Assembly: GCA_003217835.1 (NCBI GenBank)
Contig: QHMQ01000008.1
Span: forward strand, 1-10,718
DNA length: 10,718 nt
Origin: Verrucomicrobiota bacterium
GTDB taxonomy: Bacteria; Verrucomicrobiota; Verrucomicrobiia; Chthoniobacterales; UBA10450
Direction: 5' to 3'
Position 1 is the stretch's first letter. Each line of letters opens with the position of its first letter. The translations under genes and the position numbers were made by a program. Shown here piece by piece: positions 1 to 6,431 of the stretch. The notes beneath the pieces were generated by a model that saw nothing but the letters and a program-made list of their open reading frames with translations, ran no database searches and was not told where the DNA came from.

Positions 1-901
1 CATTGTGCGCCAGACTTACTTCGCCCGGATTTGGGAATGCGCCACCGCCGAGCAGGCCAATGTCGCTAATAGTGTGATGTGGCGATCGAAATGGTCGTAT
101 GGAAACGAACGAACGCTCACCGTTAAGCAAACCGGCAATACTATGAATTTTGGTCGTTTCAATCGCTTCTTCGAGCGAAAGGGGCGGAATAATCGTGGGG
201 ATGCGTTTTGAAAGCATCGATTTACCTGAGCCGGGAGGGCCGATCATCAATACGTTGTGACCGCCGGCCACGGCCACTTCCATTGCGCGCTTGACATGGC
301 CCTGGCCTTTGACATCGCTGAAATCGACGTCGTAGCTTTGATGCGTCGCAAAAAAGCCGCTCAAATCGGCGCGCGTGGGCAGGAGGGCCGTTTCCCCGCG
401 CAAAAAATCAAACGTCTGCCGCAAATTTTGCACACCATAGATGTCGATTTTATCGACCATGGCGGCTTCGAGCGCGTTGGCTTCCGGCACAAACAGTGCA
501 CGCTTGCCGCGACGCCGGGCTTCCAGCGCAACTGGCAAGACGCCTTTCACAGCGCGCACCGCGCCATCCAAAGCCAGCTCGCCCACAAAGCTAAAATTTT
601 CGAAGGGGGAGCTATCCAGTTCTTCGGTCACTGCGATCATCCCAAGCGCGATCGGTAAATCGAAGCTTGGTCCCTCTTTCTTGATGTCGGCCGGTGCGAG
701 ATTGATTGTGGTTCGGCCGCGGGGCCAAAAGTATCCGCTGTTTGCAATCGCAGTCGTCACGCGGTCGCGGCTCTCTTTCACGGCGGCGTCCGGCAGGCCC
801 ACGATCACAATGTTTGGATCGCCGCCAGCTCCGTTGACTTCTATTTCAACTTCGTACGCATCCACGCCGTAAACCGCGGCGGAATAAATTTTGGCAAGCA
901 T
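1..901 (-). CDS. comM: ComM/YifB-family Mg-chelatase-like AAA+ ATPase, N-terminal part
   Basis: This is the first 300 codons of a YifB/ComM protein; the 3' end lies beyond the left edge. Reading the minus strand from the ATG at 901-899 gives MLAKIYSAAVYGVDAYEVEI, the standard family N-terminus. Residues 1-170 form the ChlI-like N-terminal domain (conserved TTINLAPADIKKEGPSFDLP). The AAA+ core begins with DVKGQGHVKRAMEVA near residue 196, followed by Walker A GPPGSGKS at 221-228. The FRSPHHTISD block is at 271-280 and the frame is cut at NPGEVSLAHN, just before the expected Walker B. Family members such as ComM of naturally transformable bacteria are hexameric helicases that promote branch migration of incoming DNA during recombination, in the cytoplasm. 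No strong Shine-Dalgarno precedes the start, but N-terminal conservation fixes it. A decayed second copy of its 5' end lies at 4901-5213. Family identity is certain; the role in transformation is inferred from homologues. Confidence 0.93.
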   Translation of the reverse strand, partial: MLAKIYSAAVYGVDAYEVEIEVNGAGGDPNIVIVGLPDAAVKESRDRVTTAIANSGYFWPRGRTTINLAPADIKKEGPSFDLPIALGMIAVTEELDSSPFENFSFVGELALDGAVRAVKGVLPVALEARRRGKRALFVPEANALEAAMVDKIDIYGVQNLRQTFDFLRGETALLPTRADLSGFFATHQSYDVDFSDVKGQGHVKRAMEVAVAGGHNVLMIGPPGSGKSMLSKRIPTIIPPLSLEEAIETTKIHSIAGLLNGERSFVSIRPFRSPHHTISDIGLLGGGAFPNPGEVSLAHN

Positions 902-1110
902 TGCCGCGAGATTGGCAGAGAAATACCGGCAGGGGAAGACTGGAAGATTCGTCGGCCGGACGGGCCGTCGCGCCCTAGCCCAGAATGACTAAATGATAGC
1001 GCTCGGCATGCTGCGGCGCCGATCACAAGCGGAGAACGCCTGATCCAAGACATCGAGCAGAAAATCGGCATCCTGTCGGTGATTGCCCATCGATGGAGGC
1101 GACTCAATCC

Positions 1111-1560
1111 CTAATGGGAACAAAGTGCTCTCGGCGTTCTCTCTTCTTCGACGTCATGCAGGTCCACCCAGGTTTGGATATCGTCGTGATCGCTCAAACC
1201 TGATCGCTTCTTGGCCGTTTCTAGGTCGGCGCTAGCGTCATCCCGCCAGCCGCGTTTGGAAAGAAACGCATTCCAAATAAGAATTTCCTCTTCGCCAGGT
1301 TTTCTGCCGCGTTCAAAACACCAATCGAGAATTTCCTCGTCCGATCCTCCCTGAAGGGTTCGCTCGACCAGCTCATCATAATTAATTCCCAGAAATCGTG
1401 TGCAGCGCGCATCGAAGAAAGTTGGATCGTCAGCCACCCCGACAAAATATCCCGGCGCCAATCGGCCATCAGCATTCAGCCGGATCTTGTCCAGCATTCG
1501 AGCAAAATAGATCAGGCCTTTAGTCTCCCGGTAATCGCTACATGGAGTCTGGGTCTGCAT
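1111..1560 (-). CDS. DUF5069 domain protein
   Basis: A 149-residue soluble protein of the DUF5069 family. Recognisable blocks are SDYRETKGLIYFARMLDKIR at residues 8-27, then CTRFLGINYDELVERTLQGG, EEILDWCFERGRKP, and IWNAFLSKRGWRDDAS leading to a DIQTWVDLHD tail. There is no signal peptide or membrane segment. The family is small, common in Verrucomicrobiota and related soil bacteria, and has no established biochemical role, so none is assigned. The gene is transcribed away from the mocR-type regulator at 1821, with about 260 bp between the two start codons. A perfect TTGACA hexamer (1597-1592, minus) and an inverted repeat lie just upstream of the start. MocR-type regulators often control a divergently transcribed neighbour, so this gene may be the former target of the broken regulator; that is inference. 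Length and both ends match the family, and the ATG at 1560 is the only reasonable start. Confidence 0.85.
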   Translation of the reverse strand: MQTQTPCSDYRETKGLIYFARMLDKIRLNADGRLAPGYFVGVADDPTFFDARCTRFLGINYDELVERTLQGGSDEEILDWCFERGRKPGEEEILIWNAFLSKRGWRDDASADLETAKKRSGLSDHDDIQTWVDLHDVEEERTPRALCSH

Positions 1561-1586
1561 TCAAAGAAAAGCTTCCGGCCTTGTGG

Positions 1587-1632
1587 TAAAGTGTCAACAG
1601 TCCACTTGGCGCGCTATGGCCATACCACTTTA
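1587..1632. promoter_or_regulatory. Candidate divergent operator with inverted TAAAGTG boxes
   Basis: The spacer between the DUF5069 gene and mocR holds an inverted pair: TAAAGTG at 1587-1593 and its exact reverse complement CACTTTA at 1626-1632. Extended by two bases, the boxes read GGTAAAGTG and GCTAAAGTG. The left box overlaps a TTGACA hexamer on the minus strand (1597-1592) that could be the -35 of the DUF5069 promoter, although no good -10 follows at 17 bp. A second perfect inverted repeat, CGCGCTA/TAGCGCG (1610-1616 and 1631-1637), overlaps the right box. Such arrangements are typical of GntR/MocR control regions, but no binding is shown. Confidence 0.35.
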
Positions 1633-1820
1633 GCGCGAGCTTGCGGTGGTCAGCCATTTAAGAAAAGAATCAGCGATGCCCCAACGTTATCAAAAGAAGG
1701 TCTCATCCTCGTCCTCTCTCTTAAGGAAGAAGGAATTACCGGAACTGAGTGAGAGCAATCCGAATTGTGAAACGAGTAATAGACAAAGCAGTCAGTAAAA
1801 AAAGGCGACGCCATTCGATC

Positions 1821-3247
1821 ATGGCTTTCGAAATGATTCGGCTTGATCGGACGGCGGCTGAACCGCTCCATCAACAACTTTACCGCCAGATTCGCGATGA
1901 ATTGGTCTCGGGAAGTTTTACCGACAACTCCTCGCGACTTCCCTCCACTCGTGCGCTCGCGGCTGACTTGGGAATCTCGAGACTCACTGTCAATATCGCC
2001 TTCGAGAAACTTCATGCCGAAGGTTATCTTCGCTCCAAGATCGGATCCGGGACATTCGTTGCGGACTCCCTTCCCGAAACTTTCCTGAGCCCGCGCCGGC
2101 CAAAAACGGAACTGCTAATTGAACATCCACCTCGTCTTTCTGGCCGGGTAAGAAACATTCCGGATAAACGGGTCGGAAAGCAGTTTGATTACGGGATTGC
2201 TGGTCCACCTGGCGTCTCGTTTGTTCCCGCTGTCGCGGCGCTCGACGAATTTCCGATAGAAGTCTGGGAACGACTCCGGGCACAAGTGCTGGCAAAAAAG
2301 GGAGCTCATTTGCTCCAGTATGCATCAAGCCGAGGCGACCCCGATCTGCGCAAGGCAATCGCAGCCTATTTGTGTGATTACCGGGGTGCACGCTGCCATC
2401 CGGGCCAGATCATAGTCACGGCCGGAACGCAGCAAGCAATGATGATCAGCGCGATGGCCCCCGAGCCTTTGGCTTCGCCGGCGCGACCGTCGTTCCCAGA
2501 CCTGTTGACCGGGAAGGAATCATGATCTCGCGACCGTCGAAACAACGCTCGCCAAAAATAATTTACGTGACGCCTTCCCATCAATTTCCGCTCGGCATGA
2601 CGATGAGCCTCGCGCGAAGGACGGCTCTAATCGATTTCGCGCGCACGTGCGACGCTTACATTTTCGAGGACGATCACAACTCGGAATTTCGTTATACCGG
2701 TCCCCCGCTCCCATGTTTGCAGGGACTCGATAACGCCGGTCGTGTCATCTACGCGGGCACCATGAGTAAGATTCTTTATCCGTCTCTGCGTCTGGGCTAC
2801 CTGCTCGCACCGGAACAATTGGTCGAACCGATGATCAAGATTCGGGCGGTGATGGATCAACATTCACCCGCGATCGATCAGGCGACGCTGGCTAGATTTC
2901 TCACCGAGGGATTTTTCCTGAGTCACATAAAGCGGATGCGGAAATTATATTCTGACCGAAGAGAATTCTTTATCAAACAATTCAACAATCTGTTAAGTAA
3001 GTATTTTATTCTAGAAATTCCGGAAGCTGGGCTACACTTCGTCGCGTGGTTACGCCGGAAGGTAGATTTACCCGTGATCACCCGCGTCTGCGCGGAAATC
3101 GGTATCAGACCGAGCCCGCTATCGTCATGCTTTATTAAGCCCGAGCTAAACCCTGCACTCACTTTCGGGTTTGCTGCCTGGTCGCGCGCGCAAATTCGCG
3201 AAGGTCTTGCCAAGTTCGCGTCGTCGCTCAATGCAAAATTGCATTAA
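1821..3247 (+). pseudogene. MocR-type GntR/aminotransferase-like regulator, broken by an internal out-of-frame deletion
   Basis: MocR regulators join an N-terminal GntR winged helix to a PLP-binding, class I aminotransferase-like domain that senses an effector. The first frame from ATG 1821 shows the winged helix at residues 7-80 (LPSTRALAADLGISRLTVNI, then GSGTFV), followed by the start of the PLP fold up to IIVTAGTQQAMMISAMA near residue 213. The frame then changes. From about 2453 another frame carries the continuation (GPRAFGFAGATVVPRPVDRE, then IIYVTPSHQFPLG, EDDHNSEF and GTMSK with the PLP lysine at 2768-2770) to the stop at 3245-3247. At the join the usual block containing PGD.VW.E.PGY is absent, about 15-20 codons, and the phase shifts. 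This is therefore a deletion rather than a one-base error. The EDDY motif also reads EDDH. The in-frame ATG at 1749 is upstream of the conserved N-terminus and less likely to be the start. The regulator is probably inactive unless the lesion is an assembly error. Confidence 0.85.
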
Positions 3248-3418
3248 ATTTTCAGCGATTCGTCATCTGTGGGCAGGGCCCTGTTTGACGAGTAGTCTTG
3301 AAGCCATCTCGCAAATAGTTCTGTTGTTCTGATTCCGCAGCGCGGGAGAAGAATCTCTGATTTCCTCCGATCCGATTCCGCTGCAGGCGAGGGGAAGTGG
3401 TCTAGGGCAAAAACACGA

Positions 3419-3445
3419 AGTGGCTATTTTCAATCTAAAGCCACT
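3419..3445. repeat. Inverted repeat upstream of the HAF-repeat gene
   Basis: AGTGGCT (3419-3425) and AGCCACT (3439-3445) form a perfect 7-bp inverted repeat with a 13-base A/T-rich spacer, ending 46 bases before the ATG at 3492. It could be an operator or a leader hairpin. The rest of 3248-3491 shows only a short CAGGGCCCTG palindrome (3274-3283) and no convincing promoter hexamers or gene. Confidence 0.35.
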
Positions 3446-3479
3446 CTCCTAAAAGTTACTCAGTAAACATTCACTAAAT

Positions 3480-3483
3480 GGAG
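3480..3483 (+). promoter_or_regulatory. Ribosome binding site of the HAF-repeat gene
   Basis: GGAG lies 8 bases before the ATG at 3492 in an A-rich context. It is one of the better Shine-Dalgarno sites in the window and supports that start over internal ATGs. Confidence 0.6.
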
Positions 3484-3491
3484 AAAAAATT

Positions 3492-4712
3492 ATGACCACA
3501 CGAAAACAAATTAGCTACATGCTTTTAACCTTGTTGATCGCCGCATGTTGCTGCGGAGCGACGCTGGCATTGGCACAGGCAAAGAAGACGCAATACAACG
3601 TATCCAACCTCGCTTCACTCGGCGGAACGAGTAGCGGGGGAAACAGCATCAATGATCAGAGCTGGGTGGCAGGCTATTCCAGAATGGCGGATAGGAACCG
3701 GCACGCTACGCTGTGGCGAAACAGTTCACTCACCAACCTGGGCACACTTGGCGGACCAAACAGCAGTGTAACATGGAACGTGAAAAATACCGCGGGAATC
3801 ATCGTGGGTATTTCCCAAACTGCCACGACGCCGGAGCCGAACGGTGAGAACTGGAGTAGCGCGGCTTTCTACAGTACGCCTAACAACGTCGGCTATATCA
3901 ATCTCGGGTTCGTTTGGGAACAGGACCAGATGAGGGGACTGCCCACATTTCCTGGTGGAAATAACGGGTTTGCAACCGGAGCCAACAACTTGGGTCAGGT
4001 GGTCGGCTGGGCCGAGAATGGCGTTCATGACCCCACGTGTTGCTGCCAGTCCGATCCAGGCCACCAAGTCCTCCAGTTTCGCCCAGCCATGTGGACTCTG
4101 GGACCGCCAGATCAGATCCACGACCTCCCTTTGATCCCCGGCGACACTTCCGGAGCCGCCACGGCGATCAATGACAATGGTCAAATCGTGGGCATTTCGG
4201 GCATCTGCGACCAGGCCGTTGGAAGACATACGGCCAAGCACGCCGTGCTTTGGGAAAACGGCGGGGTGACTAACATCGGCAACCTTGGAGCTGAGTGGTG
4301 GAACACGCCGACGGCAATCAATCAACACGGCGATGTCGTCGGGTTCGCCGGCGATCCCGCTTTTGTTGAAGGCAACCCATTACACGCTTTTATCTGGACG
4401 AAGGACAACGGCATCAAAGCTCTCAAACCGTTGCGGGGACGTGTACCGCAACATGTAGACAGTGAGGCCTACGGTATTAACGAAGCCGGCCAGGTAGTCG
4501 GTGTCTCATGCGACGCGGACCAGATTGATTGTCGTGCCGTTATTTGGGATCACGGTGTCTACCCCACAGACCTCAACGATCTCAAAGCACCCGGCTATTC
4601 CGCACAGCTCGCAAGCGCGAAAGACATAAATAACAAGGGAGAGATTACAGGTAGAGCTGTCGACCCAAATACGGGCGTGTTAACGGCGTATTTGGCGGTA
4701 CCTGTTCAATAG
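3492..4712 (+). CDS. Exported HAF-repeat protein
   Basis: A 406-residue exported protein built from HAF-type repeats. The N-terminus MTTRKQISYMLLTLLIAACC is a signal sequence with charged residues and a hydrophobic core. Signal peptidase I cleavage is plausible after ALA at 26-28, but IAAC at 16-19 also fits a lipobox, so a lipoprotein is possible. About seven repeat units fill residues 37-406. Each carries a core like INDNGQIVGIS or INEAGQVVGVS, then a strand such as HAVLWENGG or HAFIWTKDNG, and often LGTLGG. These repeats are thought to form short beta-rich, propeller-like modules. No catalytic motif is visible and the function is unknown; such proteins are frequent in soil bacteria and sit in the periplasm, outer membrane or outside the cell. 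Several cysteines occur (CCC near 186, CDADQIDC near 342), so disulfides are possible. The gene stands alone, behind the broken mocR. Confidence 0.85.
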   Translation: MTTRKQISYMLLTLLIAACCCGATLALAQAKKTQYNVSNLASLGGTSSGGNSINDQSWVAGYSRMADRNRHATLWRNSSLTNLGTLGGPNSSVTWNVKNTAGIIVGISQTATTPEPNGENWSSAAFYSTPNNVGYINLGFVWEQDQMRGLPTFPGGNNGFATGANNLGQVVGWAENGVHDPTCCCQSDPGHQVLQFRPAMWTLGPPDQIHDLPLIPGDTSGAATAINDNGQIVGISGICDQAVGRHTAKHAVLWENGGVTNIGNLGAEWWNTPTAINQHGDVVGFAGDPAFVEGNPLHAFIWTKDNGIKALKPLRGRVPQHVDSEAYGINEAGQVVGVSCDADQIDCRAVIWDHGVYPTDLNDLKAPGYSAQLASAKDINNKGEITGRAVDPNTGVLTAYLAVPVQ

Positions 4713-4730
4713 GGATGAACTAAATAATAA

Positions 4731-4751
4731 CGAAGCCGCTTCGTCAGCGGC
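4731..4751. repeat. Short hairpin just after the HAF-repeat gene
   Basis: GCCGCT (4735-4740) and AGCGGC (4746-4751) pair across a 5-base loop. An overlapping alternative, CGAAG/CTTCG (4731-4743), uses the same bases. It lies about 20 bases past the HAF stop codon and could aid termination, but no T-tract follows, so an intrinsic terminator is not supported. Confidence 0.3.
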
Positions 4752-4758
4752 ACGAGTG

Positions 4759-4796
4759 AAGGTCGTTCTGTCCAAAAATAAGATGAAGACGACCTT
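4759..4796. repeat. 8-bp perfect inverted repeat
   Basis: AAGGTCGT (4759-4766) and ACGACCTT (4789-4796) are exact reverse complements separated by 22 bases. There is no T-tract and no adjacent promoter. It may be a weak transcript-end structure or a remnant of something older; function unknown. Confidence 0.3.
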
Positions 4797-4900
4797 GCAA
4801 TAATCGTCATCGCATGACCGGAAGTTCGCTCGGAAGCGGACACTATGTGGGAATGTGTGCGAAAGCGTCCGCTGCCAAGCTGGCTAACCTTGATTCAGGG

Positions 4901-5213
4901 CAAAGCGGAAATTTTCGAACGGCGAGGTATTCAATTCTTCGGTAACCGCGATCACGCCGAGCGCAATCGGTTAATCGAAGCTTCTTTCCTTTTTAATATC
5001 GGCCGGTGCGAGATTGATTGTGGTTCGGCCGCGCTGCCAAAAATATTCGCTATTTGCAATCGCGGTCGTCACACGTTCGCGACCCTCTTTCGCAGCGCCG
5101 TCCGGCAACCAAAGGATTGCAATGGTTGGGTCGCCGCCGGCGCCGTTGACTTCTATTTCAGCTTCGTACGCATGCACGCCGTAAACCGCAGCGGAAGAAA
5201 TTTTGCCCAAGAT
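4901..5213 (-). pseudogene. Decayed fragment of a second comM/yifB copy (5' end only)
   Basis: The minus strand of this stretch aligns codon for codon with the first 105 codons of the comM gene at 586-901. Shared blocks include SAAVYGV, EIEVNGAGGDP, RVTTAIANS, RGRTTINLAPADIKKE, PIALG and SPFENF. I count about 52 base differences in 312, or roughly 83% identity, plus one 3-base in-frame deletion. The lesions are the original ATG read as ATC (5213-5211), LPDAAV degraded, a Leu codon TTA turned into TAA (just after SFD, near 4971), and loss of everything past codon 105, including the whole ATPase core. About half of the changed codons are synonymous, so this copy probably diverged as a working gene before it died. 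Weaker similarity continues to about 5237, into the upstream region of comM. It cannot make a functional ComM. Confidence 0.9.
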
Positions 5214-5402
5214 GGCAGGTTAGGTTGTCAAAGATATTAGAGGAGGAAAAGAGGCCATTAATGGTCCCGAACGTGGGGAGAATAACGTCCCGAGGATCAA
5301 TCCGAATTGAAGGATCTAGCCCTGTTTGAAGAGGTTGTGCCGGCAGGTAAAAAAATTGAACAACACACGTCCGGCCACTGTCAGAAATCCGAATATTTAA
5401 CC

Positions 5403-5431
5403 TTGTTAAATACTTTTGAAAATGCTACAAC
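5403..5431 (+). promoter_or_regulatory. Candidate promoter of the sigma factor gene
   Basis: TTGTTA (5403-5408) and TACAAC (5426-5431) are spaced by exactly 17 bases in an A/T-rich patch. They match the sigma-70 consensus at four of six positions each and lie about 70 bases upstream of the ATG at 5501. This is the best match in the leader, but it is a moderate one. Confidence 0.35.
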
Positions 5432-5500
5432 GCGTGATCGACGAGGCGCCGACGAATACCACTGACGGTAGATTGTCGATCCAACCCCCCAAAATCATCG

Positions 5501-6370
5501 ATGAAAAAGAGCTATATGGCTGCTGAAGATAGTGATACCGGAATTAAGATTTACCTGCGCGAGATCGGGCAAATCCCGCTCCTGACTCCGGAACAGGAGA
5601 TTACTCTCGCCGCGAAGATCAAAAAGGGCGACCGGGAGGCACGGGCGCTAATGATTCGTTCGAATCTGCGCCTGGTCGTCAAGATCGCGCATGATTATGC
5701 AAATCTCGGTCTGCCGCTGCTTGACTTGATATCTGAGGGAAACATCGGTTTGATGAAGGCGGTAGAACGCTTTGATCCGGCCAAAGGAGGGAAGCTCAGC
5801 ACTTATGCCGCGTGGTGGATCAAGCAGTCGATCAAGCGCGCACTGGCGAACCAGAGCAAAACGATCCGCCTTCCTGTCCATCTCGTGGACAAAATTTCCA
5901 AGATGCGCCGGGTTTCCCTGCAGATGAGCGAGGAGCTAGGCCGTGAACCAACGGACGATGAACTTGGCGACGAGATCGGGATTGCGAGCGGAAAAGTCTC
6001 GCAGCTCAAGACCGTATCGATCCGCCCAGCTTCGCTCGATGCACCGATCAGCGACGATGATTCTACTGAATTCGGTGAGATCGTCGGGGACGAGGAAGCT
6101 CAGACGCCGTTCGAGCTGCTCCGCGACAAAAATCTTCGCAATGAAGTCGGCGGATTGCTTGATGTGTTGGACGATCGCGAGAAGAAAATCATTTTTCAAC
6201 GCTTCGGATTGGACGGCGGTAAGCCCAAAACGCTCGAGGAAGTGGGAAAGAAATTCGGCGTTACACGCGAGCGCATTCGGCAGTTGCAGAACATTGCACT
6301 TTCGAAGCTCCGCCGCGCTTTGAGCAAGAAAGAGCGCCCGGTCGATGTCGAATTGCCGGTCGAGGCTTAG
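5501..6370 (+). CDS. Sigma-70 family RNA polymerase sigma factor (RpoD/SigA-like, no region 1.1)
   Basis: A 289-residue sigma factor that directs RNA polymerase to promoters. Region 1.2 is at residues 13-45 (TGIKIYLREIGQIPLLTPEQ). Region 2 spans about 48-127, with the core-binding helix LPLLDLISEGNIGLMKAVER and the melting/-10 element STYAAWWIKQSIKRALANQ. Region 3 covers about 128-172 (EELGREPTDDELGDEIGI). Region 4 ends in the -35 binding helix-turn-helix TLEEVGKKFGVTRERIRQLQ at 244-263. It lacks the acidic region 1.1 and the large non-conserved insert of a classic primary sigma, so its size fits a group 2 or compact primary factor. The tandem Trp is 105-106; Gln109 matches E. coli Gln437, but Lys112 replaces Thr440. 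No clear Shine-Dalgarno precedes ATG 5501; Met6 (5516), behind AAGAG, is an alternative start. The gene is monocistronic and convergent with pyk. The family is certain; whether it is the housekeeping factor is not. Confidence 0.92.
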   Translation: MKKSYMAAEDSDTGIKIYLREIGQIPLLTPEQEITLAAKIKKGDREARALMIRSNLRLVVKIAHDYANLGLPLLDLISEGNIGLMKAVERFDPAKGGKLSTYAAWWIKQSIKRALANQSKTIRLPVHLVDKISKMRRVSLQMSEELGREPTDDELGDEIGIASGKVSQLKTVSIRPASLDAPISDDDSTEFGEIVGDEEAQTPFELLRDKNLRNEVGGLLDVLDDREKKIIFQRFGLDGGKPKTLEEVGKKFGVTRERIRQLQNIALSKLRRALSKKERPVDVELPVEA

Positions 6371-6406
6371 GTTTCGGCGACGACAAGATCGAAATCTTAT
6401 TTGAAA

Positions 6407-6429
6407 CGCGCGGACGCTTCGTCCGCGCG
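6407..6429. terminator. Shared bidirectional hairpin terminator, sigma factor and pyk
   Basis: CGCGCGGACG (6407-6416) and CGTCCGCGCG (6420-6429) form a perfect 10-bp GC-rich stem with a 3-base loop. On the plus strand it is followed by CTTTATTT, and on the minus strand by TTTC and A/T-rich sequence. It lies 37 bases past the sigma-factor stop and ends 2 bases before the pyk stop codon, so it can end both convergent transcripts. The T-tracts are short. Confidence 0.75.
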
Positions 6430-6431
6430 CT

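Larger units (their letters stand above)
4713..5500. other. Stretch without an intact gene, between HAF-repeat gene and sigma factor
   Basis: This 788-base stretch holds no intact gene. From left to right it contains inverted repeats (4731-4751, 4759-4796, and AGCGGAC/GTCCGCT at 4835-4841 and 4867-4873), the comM relic (4901-5213), a possible 22-codon ORF at 5261-5329 with AGGAGG and GAGG upstream, and a candidate sigma-factor promoter (5403-5431). The plus-strand open frame across 4845-5240 is only the antisense of the relic. Confidence 0.6.

Noticed and set aside
257..872. Two plus-strand open frames across the left end
   Set aside because: They are antisense to comM, whose minus-strand translation is conserved over all 300 visible codons.
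1676..1798. 40-codon plus-strand ORF in the DUF5069/mocR spacer
   Set aside because: Its composition is Ser/Lys-rich, it has no ribosome site, and it occupies the expected leader of mocR; it looks like chance.
1749..1820. 24-codon N-terminal extension of the MocR regulator
   Set aside because: It is basic and unlike the family N-terminus, which begins at the MAFEMIRLDR of the ATG at 1821.
3726..4328. Minus-strand 200-codon open frame inside the HAF-repeat gene
   Set aside because: It is the antisense shadow of a gene with clear periodic repeats, a signal peptide and a good ribosome binding site.
4884..5223. CTAACCT (4884-4890) and AGGTTAG (5217-5223) as terminal inverted repeats of a mobile element carrying the comM relic
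   Set aside because: They are only 7 bp and there is no target duplication or transposase. Similarity to the comM upstream region seems to continue past 5223, which places the right repeat inside the duplicated segment.
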